A stretch of 64,000 nucleotides of DNA from Streptosporangiaceae bacterium NEAU-GS5 (GTDB taxonomy: Bacteria > Actinomycetota > Actinomycetes > Streptosporangiales > Streptosporangiaceae). The stretch lies in contig JAGFNW010000019.1 of the NCBI GenBank assembly GCA_017592665.1, positions 1 through 64,000 on the forward strand. Reading direction: 5' to 3'. Under the pieces are notes generated by a model that searched no databases, was not told the origin of the DNA, and saw only the letters and a program-made list of their open reading frames with translations. The translations under genes were made by a program, and so were the position numbers. Of the stretch, positions 54,124 through 63,065 are shown in pieces. Position 1 is the stretch's first letter. Each line of letters begins with the position of its first letter.

Positions 54124-54151
54124 CCTGTTTCGACAATATTGACAAAACCGA
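54124..54151. promoter_or_regulatory. Operator B: second, imperfect copy of the TetR palindrome
   Basis: Aligned base by base with operator A, 21 of 28 positions agree, including TGTTTCG, CAATA and TGAC. It lies between the TetR start (54103) and the divergent start at 54174. A TATATT box for tetR (minus strand) sits at 54112-54117. Confidence 0.7.
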
Positions 54152-54173
54152 TCACCGAGAACACGCTGACAGG

Positions 54174-54650
54174 ATGCTGTCGCTGATCGTTCACGCGCTG
54201 CTGGGCGTGGCCGTCGTCGGGTGGCTCGTCGCCTCCAACCGGGCGATCTTCCGCCGTACGGAGACCGGACCGCTCGTCTCGACGCTGGAAGGCGTCTACT
54301 ACGCCGTGGGCCTGGCGTCCGTGGTGATCGGCTGGTATTTCAACATCACGTTCGTCATGGACTACGCCCATGGCAACACCAACCCGATCTGGGGCGACGG
54401 CAGCTGGGCGCAGTACGTCCAGCTCATGTTCGTCAATCCGGCCGCGAGCTCCGCCGGCCAGGACTATACGATCGGCAACCTGCTCCTGCTGCCGCTGATG
54501 ACGATCATCGGGGGGCGCCGCCGCGGCATCGCCCGCCCGTGGCTGTTCTTCGTGTCCAGCCTGTTCACCAGCTTCGCCTTCGCGTGGGCCTTCTACCTGG
54601 CCACCACCGAACGGCAGCGCCGGCTTAGTCCTGTATTGCATTCCGTCTGA
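54174..54650 (+). CDS. DUF2834-like membrane protein
   Basis: This 158-residue protein has four hydrophobic helices (LSLIVHALLGVAVVGWLVA, YYAVGLASVVIGWYFNITFV, IGNLLLLPLMTIIGG, LFFVSSLFTSFAFAWAFYLA). This matches small DUF2834-type membrane proteins of unknown function. ATG 54174 has only a weak GACAGG upstream. The open frame extends left to 54006 only through the TetR gene and is not used. It shares the operator-B region with tetR and may be co-regulated. Confidence 0.75.
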   Translation: MLSLIVHALLGVAVVGWLVASNRAIFRRTETGPLVSTLEGVYYAVGLASVVIGWYFNITFVMDYAHGNTNPIWGDGSWAQYVQLMFVNPAASSAGQDYTIGNLLLLPLMTIIGGRRRGIARPWLFFVSSLFTSFAFAWAFYLATTERQRRLSPVLHSV

Positions 54651-54696
54651 TCCTAAATGGACTATGCAATTGATTCGGAAATGACTATTACGCATA

Positions 54697-54712
54697 TGTG
54701 ATTTCCATCACA
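54697..54712. promoter_or_regulatory. CRP-type binding site upstream of the secreted protease
   Basis: TGTGATTTCCATCACA is a perfect TGTGA-N6-TCACA palindrome, the classical CRP consensus that is also bound by mycobacterial and Streptomyces Crp. It sits in an unusually AT-rich 160-bp spacer. A TATAAC -10 box follows at 54738-54743 with no good -35, so the site centre falls near -45, as in class II activation. Confidence 0.65.
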
Positions 54713-54810
54713 TCCTTTTCCCCTGGTCAAAGCGGCTTATAACGTACTTGCTGTCCTTTCCTGAACGCATGGGGCGCAAGTGACGTCCCACGACAGACCA
54801 CGGGATTTCC

Positions 54811-56433
54811 ATGAAACGCACATTCATTGCGGGCGGGGTCGGCGCGGGCCTGCTGGCCGCCGCTCTGACCGTCTCCCCCGCGCAGGCGGCCGACCATTCT
54901 CCGGGCCACCAGGTTCCGAGCAGGGGGCTGGCCGACAACTACGCCGCACAGCAGATCGCGACGTTCTGGTTCGGCGAGAACAGCGCCAACCTGATCGCCG
55001 CCACGCCGTACAACGTCGAGACCAAGGTCACCGCCAAGCACGTGTCGACCGGCGGGCCGAGCGCCGACGACAAGCCCGGCATCGTCCCCGCCATCGGCGA
55101 GGAGCCGAAGAGCGGCGGCACCTCCAAGAACATCAACCTGCCGAGGACCTCCGGCAAGGTGTTCTTCATCGGCGCCGACCACCGGCCGCACTGGTGCACG
55201 GCCACCTCGGTGCAGTCGAACTACCACAACCTGGTCGCGACCGCCGGGCACTGCGTCTACGACACCGTGGCGAACGACTCCACCCTCGACAAGTGGGTCT
55301 TCGTTCCCGGCTACTACCAGGGCAAGACGCCGTGGGGCATCTATGTCGGAAAGCAGGCCTACACGCACTACGACTTCGATGTGTACGAGGACGGCGACCG
55401 CGACTACGCCTTCGTCGTCGTGCACAACGGCGTCCTGCCGACCTTCGTCGACCGCGACCGGCATTTCCAGAGCCGTCCCTACGATCACCGGCGTGAGGCG
55501 GAGAGGGCGCTGAAGCGGCTGACGTCGGCGTCGACGACGGGCTACTCCGACCTGAGGATCGTGGAGTTCCTCGACGTCAACGAGCTCGACGTGGACCACG
55601 GCAAGGTCACCGTCGCCACCTGGGACCAGTTCCACAAGTTCAACCCCGACATCGCGCCCACCGCGGCCGACCGGGACAAGCCGGCCGCGCCCGGCACGGC
55701 GTACGAGACCACGGAGATCAGCAAGGAGGCGTACAACCACCCGGACGGCGAGGCCTACATCAGCCAGGACAGGAAGACGCTGTTCTTCTCCCTGCAGGAC
55801 GGCGGCGGCTCGTGGCGGTACTTCAAGCGGACCTTCACCGCGAAGTTCGACCTCGACTACAAGATCACGGGCCGGCTGCTCTCGGTCGGGCTCAAGGATG
55901 TCGGCCGGCTCGGTGACAACGTCGGCGGCCAGGGCCTGGCGTACAACCAGAAGATGGGCAGGCGGGTCTTCGTCTTCGGCTACCCGAGCGGGTCGCACCC
56001 GGACGGCAACCACGCCTTCACCGGCAACACGCTCAAGTGGACCTACGGCACGACGTTCCCGGCGGCCGCCGCGGCGATCCATGCCGAGGAGCTCATCGGC
56101 GTGCGGTCGTCGTTCACCGGCGAGGGCGCCATCGGCTCCTCCTGGCTGCTGAACTACCGGAACACCACGCGGCTCGGCTATCTGAACGGCGTCACCATCG
56201 GCGTCTCCGACACCGACGCCAACAACCGCTACGACACCTCGATCTCCCCGTACTTCGACGGCGAGCTCTACGGCGTCTACTCGGTGGCCAGGAACCTCTG
56301 GTCGGGCACGATCGTCGCGCCCAACCAGCAGGACCACAGGCCGCAGGACCACGGCCACAACGGTCACGACGGCAACGGCCACGACGGCAACGGCCACGAC
56401 GGTCACGACCACAACCCGCCGGCGCCGCGTTAA
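54811..56433 (+). CDS. Secreted trypsin-like serine protease with His/Asp-rich tail
   Basis: This 540-residue protein has a signal peptide (residues 1 to about 26, cleavage after AQA). A chymotrypsin-fold domain is suggested by VATAGHCVYD (His near 146), GDRDYAFVVV (Asp near 198) and GEGAIGSSW (likely Ser near 440). A Cys pair (HWCTATSV, GHCVY) would form the usual first disulfide. Between the Asp and Ser lies an insert of more than 150 residues, far longer than in trypsins. The last 30 residues repeat GHDGN units rich in His and Asp, a likely metal-binding tail. A perfect CRP-type box lies 99 bases upstream of the start. Confidence 0.85.
   Translation: MKRTFIAGGVGAGLLAAALTVSPAQAADHSPGHQVPSRGLADNYAAQQIATFWFGENSANLIAATPYNVETKVTAKHVSTGGPSADDKPGIVPAIGEEPKSGGTSKNINLPRTSGKVFFIGADHRPHWCTATSVQSNYHNLVATAGHCVYDTVANDSTLDKWVFVPGYYQGKTPWGIYVGKQAYTHYDFDVYEDGDRDYAFVVVHNGVLPTFVDRDRHFQSRPYDHRREAERALKRLTSASTTGYSDLRIVEFLDVNELDVDHGKVTVATWDQFHKFNPDIAPTAADRDKPAAPGTAYETTEISKEAYNHPDGEAYISQDRKTLFFSLQDGGGSWRYFKRTFTAKFDLDYKITGRLLSVGLKDVGRLGDNVGGQGLAYNQKMGRRVFVFGYPSGSHPDGNHAFTGNTLKWTYGTTFPAAAAAIHAEELIGVRSSFTGEGAIGSSWLLNYRNTTRLGYLNGVTIGVSDTDANNRYDTSISPYFDGELYGVYSVARNLWSGTIVAPNQQDHRPQDHGHNGHDGNGHDGNGHDGHDHNPPAPR
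56350..56413. repeat. 15-bp repeats encoding a His/Asp/Gly tail
   Basis: Imperfect 15-bp units (GGCCACGACGGCAAC and close variants) code for GHDGN/GHNGH repeats at the end of the protease gene. Confidence 0.8.
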
Positions 56434-56476
56434 CCAGGAGCCTGACCACGCGATGGAGGGCTACCGGTCAAGCCCT

Positions 56477-57304
56477 TCATCCCGCGGACTTGACGCCGAC
56501 GATCACCATGGCGTGGCCGAGCACCTTTGGATGCCGGAGTGGGAACGGCAGCGGCAGGGCGTCGGCAAGGGCGCCGAACTCCACGATCGAGGCGTCCGCC
56601 CGGCCGACCGCCTCCCGGACGCCGTCGAGCGACGGGTAGAAGGCCGGGTCGCCGAACAGGTCGAGGAAGACATACCGCCCGCCGGGCCGCAGGACCCGCA
56701 GCGCCTCGACGACGCCGTCGGATTTGCGCGCCACGTCGCCGATCTCGTGGAAGGTCAGGCAGCTGACGACGGCGTCGAAGCCGCCGTCGGGGAATTCGAG
56801 CGCGGCGCCGCTCTGCTTGAAGAACGCCGTACGCTCCGCGACGCCTTCGATGCGCGCGTTGTCCTCGCACAGATCCTTGGAGTACTCCCAGTCCTGTCCC
56901 CATGAGTCGACGCCGGTCACGGTGCTGCCCGGCGACGCCTTGGCGAGCTTGACGACCAGGCTGCCGCTGCCGCATCCGACGTCGAGCGCCTGGCTCGCGG
57001 CCGGGAGGCCGGCCTTGGCGACGATCAGCTCATGGATGCGGCGCTGGAAGTCGCCGCCGCGCGGCGAGAAGCGGTAGACGGTCAGCGCCAGGATCAGCGC
57101 GATGTAGCCGAAGAGCGCGAACGGGACCAGGAAGAGCGCGAACCACGGCGACACGACCGCCAGGGCGGTCGCGACCAGGCAGAGGCCGCTCAACGCGGCG
57201 AAGACGATGAGCCGGGAGCTGCGGATCCAGGTGCGATAGCGCGGTTGCGGCCCGCGAACAGGCTCCAAGAACGCCTCCCCGGCCGGCGGGCTTTCGCTCG
57301 ACAT
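56477..57304 (-). CDS. Membrane-anchored class I SAM-dependent methyltransferase
   Basis: This 275-residue protein starts with two hydrophobic helices (LIVFAALSGLCLVATALAVV, FALFLVPFALFGYIALILAL). A class I methyltransferase domain follows (ALDVGCGSGSLVVKLA as motif I, DAVVSCLTFHEI, then VLRPGGRYVFLDLFGD). The catalytic part faces the cytosol and its substrate is probably lipid-like or membrane-bound, but it cannot be named. It lies 44 bases downstream of the broken leuC-like gene on the same strand and may or may not belong to that operon. Confidence 0.85.
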   Translation of the reverse strand: MSSESPPAGEAFLEPVRGPQPRYRTWIRSSRLIVFAALSGLCLVATALAVVSPWFALFLVPFALFGYIALILALTVYRFSPRGGDFQRRIHELIVAKAGLPAASQALDVGCGSGSLVVKLAKASPGSTVTGVDSWGQDWEYSKDLCEDNARIEGVAERTAFFKQSGAALEFPDGGFDAVVSCLTFHEIGDVARKSDGVVEALRVLRPGGRYVFLDLFGDPAFYPSLDGVREAVGRADASIVEFGALADALPLPFPLRHPKVLGHAMVIVGVKSAG

Positions 57305-57348
57305 CGCTCGATTCTATGTCGTGAAACGCGATATTGCTCGAGTTGCCA

Positions 57349-58738
57349 TCAGAGATCCTCGGCCGCCGCGAGCCGTCCGGCGACGGCCGTGGCGGCGGCC
57401 ACCGCGGGCGACACGAGGTGGGTGCGCGACCCGGCACCCTGCCGGCCTTCGAAGTTGCGGTTGGAGGTCGACGCGCTGCGCCGCCCGGGCGCCAGCCGGT
57501 CGGGGTTGAGGCCGATGCACATGGAACAGCCGGCCGTGCGCCACTCCGCGCCCGCCTGCCGGAACACCTCGTCCAGCCCTTCCTCCTCGGCCTGCGCGCG
57601 TACGCCCATGGATCCAGGCACCACGAGCATGGTCACGCCCTCGGCCACCCGCCGCCCCCGGAGGACCGAGGCGGCCAGGCGCAGGTCCTCGATCCGCCCG
57701 TTCGTGCAGGAGCCGACAAAGACCGTGTCCACGGCGATGTCCCGCATGGGCGTGCCGGGTGTCAGATCCATGTACGCCAGGGCGTGCTCGGCGGCGGCCC
57801 GGTCACCCGGATCGGCGAACCCGGCCGGGTCGGGCACCACGCCGGTGAGCGGCACGGACTGGGCCGGGTTGGTCCCCCAGGTGACGAAGGGGCGCACGGC
57901 CGAGGCGTCCACGCGCACCTCGCGGGCGAACGGCGCGCCCGGGTCGGTCGTCAGCCCTTGCCACCACTCCAGGGCTGCCTGCCACGCGGCGCCGGAAGGT
58001 GCGAACCGGCGGCCCTCCAGATAGGCGTACGTGGAGTCGTCGGGGGCGACCAGGCCTACCCGGGCACCGAGTTCGATCGACATGTTGCACAGCGTCATCC
58101 GGCCTTCCATGGACAGCGCGGTGACCGCCGGCCCCCGGTATTCCACGAAGTGCCCCGCCCCCCCGCCCGTCCCAACGGCGCCCACAACCGCCAACGTCAG
58201 ATCCTTGGCCGTCACCCCAGGAGCGAGCGCGCCCTCGATCGTGACGGCCATGTCGCCGGGCCGTACGACGGGAAGCGTCTGGGTGGCGAGCACGTGCTCC
58301 ACCTCGCTCGTGCCGATCCCGAACGCGAGCGCGCCGAACGCGCCGTGCGTAGATGTGTGCGAGTCACCGCAGACGATCACCATGCCCGGCTGGCTCAGCC
58401 CGAGCGCCGGACCGACGACGTGCACGATCCCCTGGTCGCTGCCCATGCCGGAACAGCGTGAGCCCGAACTCCGCACAATTGCGCCGCATCGCCTCCACCT
58501 GGGCCCGTGCCGCCCGGTCCACGAAGATCGGCCCGTCGGTCGGTACGGCGTGATCCTCCAGGGCCAGCGTCAGATCCGGCCTGCGGACCTGCCGCCCGGC
58601 GGCCCGAAGCCCGTCGAAGGCCTGCGGCGACGAGACCTCGTGCAGCAGGTGCAGGTCGGCGTAGAGCAGGTCGGGCCCGTCACCCGACCGATTCACGACA
58701 TGCGATTCCCAGATCTTGGCTGCCAGTGTGCGGGCCAC
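57349..58738 (-). pseudogene. leuC: LeuC-like aconitase-family hydratase large subunit, frameshifted
   Basis: The first frame (GTG 58738, GAGGAGG upstream) gives [32 protein letters not shown] and [10 protein letters not shown]. The second frame continues with [50 protein letters not shown] and [12 protein letters not shown]. Together they give a complete 3-isopropylmalate dehydratase large subunit with all three cluster cysteines. The switch is near 58448 on the minus strand, where CGGCATGG holds one extra base. So the gene is either a pseudogene, a sequencing error or, less likely, shifted in translation. No small subunit (leuD) lies nearby. In the amidohydrolase operon it may have been a maleate or related hydratase rather than leucine LeuC. 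Confidence 0.85.
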
Positions 58739-58747
58739 GACGCCTCC

Positions 58748-60271
58748 TCAGCTCGCGTAGACGGCCTGCGCGACCCTTCCCGGAGACAGCTGGGCGCGCT
58801 CGAGCACGCGGACGCAGCGGCCCGCGCGCAGCACGTGCACCCGGGTGCACAGCCGGGCCAGGTCCTCGTGTTCCACGGTCGATATCAGCGCGGCCGCGCC
58901 CGCCTCGGCCGCCGCGGACAGGTGCGCGAAGATCTCCCGCTTGGCGCCGACGTCGACGCCCTGGGTCGGCTCGTGCAGCGCCAGCACCCGCGGCTCGCCC
59001 AGCATCCACTTGGCCAGCAGCACCTTCTGCTGGTTGCCGCCGGACAGGAACCGCAGGACGAGACCCGGCTCCCGGGGCGAGATGCCAAAGCGCGCCGACT
59101 GCTCAAGAGCGGCCCGCCGCTCCTTGCCCCGCGAGAGCACCAGGAAGCGGGCGAAGGCTGCGAGCGTCGGCAGCGTCAGATTCTCGGTCACGGTCAGGTT
59201 CGGCGCGCAGCCGGACACGGCCCGGTCGGCCGGCAGCAGCGCGATGCCGAGCCCGATCCCCGCGCGCGGGGTGAGCGTGGCGAGGTCGGCGCTGGATCCG
59301 TTCAGCGTGAGCCGTCCCGACCGGGCCGGGCGTGCGCCGGCGACCAGGTAGGGCACGTCGTCGTAGCCGGATCCCGGCAGCCCGGCGAAGCCCACGATCT
59401 CGCCGGGCCGCGCCGTAAAGGACAGTTCCTGGACCGCGCCGCCCGCCAGATCCTGGACGGACAGCAGCGGCTCTCCGGCCGGTGTGGCCTGATCCGGATA
59501 GAGCTCCTCGGACGGCCGTCCGAGCATGAGCTCCAGCAAGCCGGCCTCTGTCGAATCACCGGCGTCCACGACGCCCACCAGCTCGCCGCCGCGCAGCACG
59601 ACCACCCGATCGCAGAGGGTCCGGACCTCGTCGAGCCGGTGCGACACGAACACGATGGACGTGCCGTGCTCGCTGAGCCCCCGGAGCACACCGAAGAGCC
59701 GCTCGACGCCGTCATGCGGCAGGTACGCCGTGGGCTCGTCGAGCACCAGCAGCCGGTGGTTCTCACCTTCGGAGATGTCGGCGAGGCCACGCGCGATGGC
59801 CACCAGCGCCTGCTCGGTCACCGACAGATCCCCCACGCGCGTGTCGGGATGGACGCCGAGACCGACCTGGTCGAGGTAGGGCCGGATCCGGCGGCGTTCC
59901 TCGGCCCACCGGATCCGCCCGCCGAAACCCGTGGTGAAGCGGGCGATGCGCAGGTTCTCCAGGACCGTCATCGAATGCACGAGCGCGAGGTCCTGGTGGA
60001 TGAAGGCCATGCCCGTACGCACGGGACCAGCGCCGAGGGACGCGGTCACGTCCCGCCCGCCGAGGACCACGCGCGCGTCGGGGTCGGGCGCGTGGTAGCC
60101 GGACAGGATCTTGATGAGGGTGGACTTCCCGCTGCCGTTCTCGCCGATGAGGCCGAGGATCTCGCCCGGCCGCACGGCGAGCGTGACGTCGTGGAGCACG
60201 CGGACGCCGTCGAATGTCTTCGAGACGCCCGCGAGCTCCAGAACAGCGGTGTCAGAGACTACTTCTGCCAC
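58748..60271 (-). CDS. Ribose/xylose-type ABC importer ATPase (two-domain, RbsA-like)
   Basis: This 507-residue duplicated ATPase has an N-domain with Walker A GENGSGKST, Walker B LLVLDEPTAYLP and the degenerate signature LSVTEQALVAIARG. The C-domain has the signature LSGGNQQKVLLAKW and a Walker-B-like ALHEPTQGVDVG. As in RbsA/MglA, the second half lacks a normal Walker A (LPGSGYDD) and is probably inactive. It energises the permease at 61468 for import of the ligand held by the lipoprotein at 60259. It starts inside that gene's 3' end (13-base overlap) and ends 9 bases before the leuC-like gene. Confidence 0.93.
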   Translation of the reverse strand: MAEVVSDTAVLELAGVSKTFDGVRVLHDVTLAVRPGEILGLIGENGSGKSTLIKILSGYHAPDPDARVVLGGRDVTASLGAGPVRTGMAFIHQDLALVHSMTVLENLRIARFTTGFGGRIRWAEERRRIRPYLDQVGLGVHPDTRVGDLSVTEQALVAIARGLADISEGENHRLLVLDEPTAYLPHDGVERLFGVLRGLSEHGTSIVFVSHRLDEVRTLCDRVVVLRGGELVGVVDAGDSTEAGLLELMLGRPSEELYPDQATPAGEPLLSVQDLAGGAVQELSFTARPGEIVGFAGLPGSGYDDVPYLVAGARPARSGRLTLNGSSADLATLTPRAGIGLGIALLPADRAVSGCAPNLTVTENLTLPTLAAFARFLVLSRGKERRAALEQSARFGISPREPGLVLRFLSGGNQQKVLLAKWMLGEPRVLALHEPTQGVDVGAKREIFAHLSAAAEAGAAALISTVEHEDLARLCTRVHVLRAGRCVRVLERAQLSPGRVAQAVYAS

Positions 60272-61434
60272 AGCGCCGGGAACTTCGTCTTGTAGTCAGA
60301 GGACCCGTACCAGGAGAACTCGTCCTTGCCCTCGATCAGGTTGGCGTTGGTCGAGTCGAAGATGCGCAGCCCCACGTTGTAGTTCTCGACGGGAGGAGCG
60401 CCGGCCAGCACCCGGAAGATCGCGTCGGTGCAGGCGTACGCCCACCACTCGTTGTGCCCGCCGACCTCGAGCTTGAGGCCGCTCGCCGGGTCCTTCAGCT
60501 GCTCGACGATGCCGGGAGTCGCGTTGAACGCGCCGACCTTGACCTTCTCCCCCGCGCCCGCCGTGCGGATGGCGCCGAGGCCGGGCAGCGACTGCCCGTC
60601 GTAGAGGGGCAGCAGGTACGTACGGGTCGGGTCGGAGTTGATGGTCGTCTGGAACAGCGGCGCGATGGAGGACTCCCACTGCGGGATCTGCACGTCCTTC
60701 ACGCTCAGGTCGCACGCCGGGCAGAGCCGCTTGACCTCGCTGAGGGTGCCCTGCGCCTGTGGCTGTGAGGCCGGCACGTCGTCGGAGGTGACGACGAGGC
60801 CCTTGCCCGATCCCTTGGAGTCGGCCACCATCCAGTCGCCGATCAGCTCGCCGACCTTCACGTAGTCGAAGGTGACCTCGGCGTCCTGACCGGCGTCGAT
60901 CTTGCCGGGAATGCCGGTCTGCGCGCTGATCACCTTGATGCCGGCGGCCTTGGCCTTGCTGATCTGCGCCTGGAACAGCTGCGGCGGCAGCGCGAGGAAC
61001 AGGATGGCGTCGGCCTTCTGGGCGATGGCCTGCTCGAAGCCCTTGTTGGCCTCGTCCACCGAGCCCTTGGCGTCGACCACGTTGAGCTGCACGCCGCCGT
61101 ACTGCTCGAGCAGCTTGGTCACCGCGTCGGACCAGTACTTCAGGACCGGGATCGAGTTGGAGACGCTGATGTAGGTGACCTTCTTGCCGGCCAGGTCCTT
61201 GATGCTCACCGGGTCGTCAGGACCCTGCCAGGTGGGCGGCTGCCGATACTGATCAACGATCTTCTGCGCCTCGGCGAGCCCGGCCGTCGAGTCGGCGGCC
61301 GAGGGGGCCGCGGCCGCGCTCTGGGTGGCCGCGGTGGAGCCCGCGGGTTCCTCGTCGCTGCAGGCCGCCGTCGTCACCAGCAGCCCCGTCGCCGCGAGAA
61401 CGATCACTACGTTGCGAGAAATGGATAGGGACAT
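60259..61434 (-). CDS. ABC importer substrate-binding lipoprotein (periplasmic-binding-protein type 1)
   Basis: This 391-residue protein has a lipoprotein signal (VVIVLAATGLLVTTAAC, lipobox TAAC) and an Ala/Ser-rich tether. The binding domain (VTYISVSNSIPVLKYWSDAV, FLALPPQLFQAQISKAKAAG) is of the ribose/xylose class. The ligand may be a sugar or, given the operon's amidohydrolases, a cyclic amide or nucleobase-like compound. It follows the permease gene by 33 bases. Confidence 0.92.
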   Translation of the reverse strand: MSLSISRNVVIVLAATGLLVTTAACSDEEPAGSTAATQSAAAAPSAADSTAGLAEAQKIVDQYRQPPTWQGPDDPVSIKDLAGKKVTYISVSNSIPVLKYWSDAVTKLLEQYGGVQLNVVDAKGSVDEANKGFEQAIAQKADAILFLALPPQLFQAQISKAKAAGIKVISAQTGIPGKIDAGQDAEVTFDYVKVGELIGDWMVADSKGSGKGLVVTSDDVPASQPQAQGTLSEVKRLCPACDLSVKDVQIPQWESSIAPLFQTTINSDPTRTYLLPLYDGQSLPGLGAIRTAGAGEKVKVGAFNATPGIVEQLKDPASGLKLEVGGHNEWWAYACTDAIFRVLAGAPPVENYNVGLRIFDSTNANLIEGKDEFSWYGSSDYKTKFPALWQK

Positions 61435-61467
61435 TGCGACTCCGCCTTGGTGCTAAGTGACGCTGTG

Positions 61468-62433
61468 CTAGCTGACACGTGGCAGCCGCCGGCGCCCGGC
61501 GAGATGACTGAGGGTGACGGCGGCCACCAGCGAGCCGCCGTAGAAGACCTGCTCGGGCCATCCGGCGTAGCCGAGATACTGCAGGCCCGTGATGCCGGTC
61601 GTGAGGAAGTAGACGGCGACGAAGGCGCCCCAGGCGTTGAAGCGTCCCGGCACGATGGTGGTCGATCCGAGGAACGCCGCGGCGAACGCCGGGAGCAGGT
61701 AGTAGGCGCCAGCTTGCGGGTTGGCCGCGCTGTTGGTGCCCGCGAGAACGATTCCGGCCAGACCTCCGAGGGTGGAGGTCACCACGAACGCGCCGAACCG
61801 GATGGCGCTCACCCGGAGGCCGGCCAGCCTGGCCACCTCCCGGCTCTCGGCAATGAAGATCATGCGCCGGCCGAGCGGCGTGTGCTGCAGGATGAACCAG
61901 GCGATCAGGCAGAGCAGCAGCCCGCCGTAGAACGGCGCGGGGATGCCGAACAGCAGCCCGTCGGTCATGAACCGCACGGTCTTGACCGAGATGCCGGTGA
62001 CCACGCGCGAGTCGGTGACGCCGAGCGTGACTCCGGCGAGCACCGTGCCCGTGCCCAGGGTGACGATGATGGACGGCACCCCGGCGAACACCGACAGGAC
62101 CGCGTTGAGCGCCCCGAACGCGGCGCACACCAGCAGCGTCATCACGATGGCCGGGCCGGGCGCCCAGCCGTCCCGCCCGTCGAGCACGGCCAGCAGGCAG
62201 CCGCCGAATCCGACCACCGAGCCGATGGACAGGTCGAACTCCTCCACGGCGAGGGTCGCGAGCAGGCCGAGGGTGGCGATGAGGATGACCGTCTGGGTGC
62301 TGAGGATCAGCTTGATCGTGGAGGTGGAGGCGAAGCTGTCCGACCGCAGCGCGAAGAAGGCGATCACCAGCAGCCAGACGACCGGGACCGCGTACCGCTC
62401 CAGCGTGGCCCCGAGCACGTTGCGGCCGTTCAT
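61468..62433 (-). CDS. ABC importer permease (RbsC-like)
   Basis: This 321-residue polytopic protein has eight to ten helices and the family motifs VEEFDLSIGSVVGFGGCLLA and VPSIIVTLGTGTVLAGVTLG, with AAFLGSTTIVPGRFNAWGAF near the end. It would pair with itself and the RbsA-like ATPase. The start is ATG 62433, overlapping the amidohydrolase stop (ATGA). The in-frame extension to 62478 has no site. Confidence 0.93.
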   Translation of the reverse strand: MNGRNVLGATLERYAVPVVWLLVIAFFALRSDSFASTSTIKLILSTQTVILIATLGLLATLAVEEFDLSIGSVVGFGGCLLAVLDGRDGWAPGPAIVMTLLVCAAFGALNAVLSVFAGVPSIIVTLGTGTVLAGVTLGVTDSRVVTGISVKTVRFMTDGLLFGIPAPFYGGLLLCLIAWFILQHTPLGRRMIFIAESREVARLAGLRVSAIRFGAFVVTSTLGGLAGIVLAGTNSAANPQAGAYYLLPAFAAAFLGSTTIVPGRFNAWGAFVAVYFLTTGITGLQYLGYAGWPEQVFYGGSLVAAVTLSHLAGRRRLPRVS

Positions 62434-63065
62434 GACGGAGCGCCTTTGAGCCGGGCGATCACCAGGTCCTCGTCCCACACCTCGCCGTATTTGGCGGCGA
62501 TGTCGAACAGGTTCGCCTCGTGCGGACCGGCCGCCCGGTCGCCGACCGCCTGCCGTGCGACGACGGGCAGGTAGCCGTGCTGGATGGCGTCCACGGCGGT
62601 GGCCCGCACACAGCCGGACGTGCTCACGCCGGTGATGACCAGCGTGTCGATGCGGCCGGAGGCGAGGGTGGCCGACAGCGACGTGCCGAAGAAGGCGCTC
62701 GCGTACTGCTTGACGATGACCAGTTCGTCGGCGCGTGGCGCCACCTCGGGCATGATCTCCCCGAGGCCGCCCGGCGCCCCGTCGACGAAGTGGCGGAGCG
62801 CGCCCACCTTGCGGAAGAACAGCCCGCCGTCCCGCCCGCCCGGCCCGTACGCGACGCGGGTGTGCAGCACGGGCACCCCCGCCTCACGCGCCGCCGCGAT
62901 GATCCGGGCGGCCGAGTCGAGGCAGTCGCCGCTGCCCATGTAGAGCTCGGCGCCCGGCTGGAAGTACGCGCGCACCATGTCGATCGCGATCACGGCGGGC
63001 CGTTCGCCCCACTCGATCGCGCGCCCGAACCCGGCGTCCGCGTAGTCGGCGGTCAGGTCGTTCAT
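62430..63065 (-). CDS. Isochorismatase-family cysteine amidohydrolase
   Basis: This 211-residue protein has the catalytic triad of this family: Asp29 in VIAIDMVRAYF, Lys119 in VIVKQYASAFFGTSL and Cys152 in STSGCVRATAVDA. Relatives include N-carbamoylsarcosine amidase, maleamate amidase (NicF) and nicotinamidase; the substrate here is a small amide. ATGA overlaps couple it to the hydantoinase B gene upstream and the permease downstream, so it acts on the imported compound or its ring-opened form. Confidence 0.92.
   Translation of the reverse strand: MNDLTADYADAGFGRAIEWGERPAVIAIDMVRAYFQPGAELYMGSGDCLDSAARIIAAAREAGVPVLHTRVAYGPGGRDGGLFFRKVGALRHFVDGAPGGLGEIMPEVAPRADELVIVKQYASAFFGTSLSATLASGRIDTLVITGVSTSGCVRATAVDAIQHGYLPVVARQAVGDRAAGPHEANLFDIAAKYGEVWDEDLVIARLKGAPS

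Noticed and set aside
56434-57348. Search for a leuD-like small subunit beside the leuC-like gene
   Set aside because: The neighbouring gene is a membrane-anchored methyltransferase, and no frame shows LeuD swivel-domain motifs.
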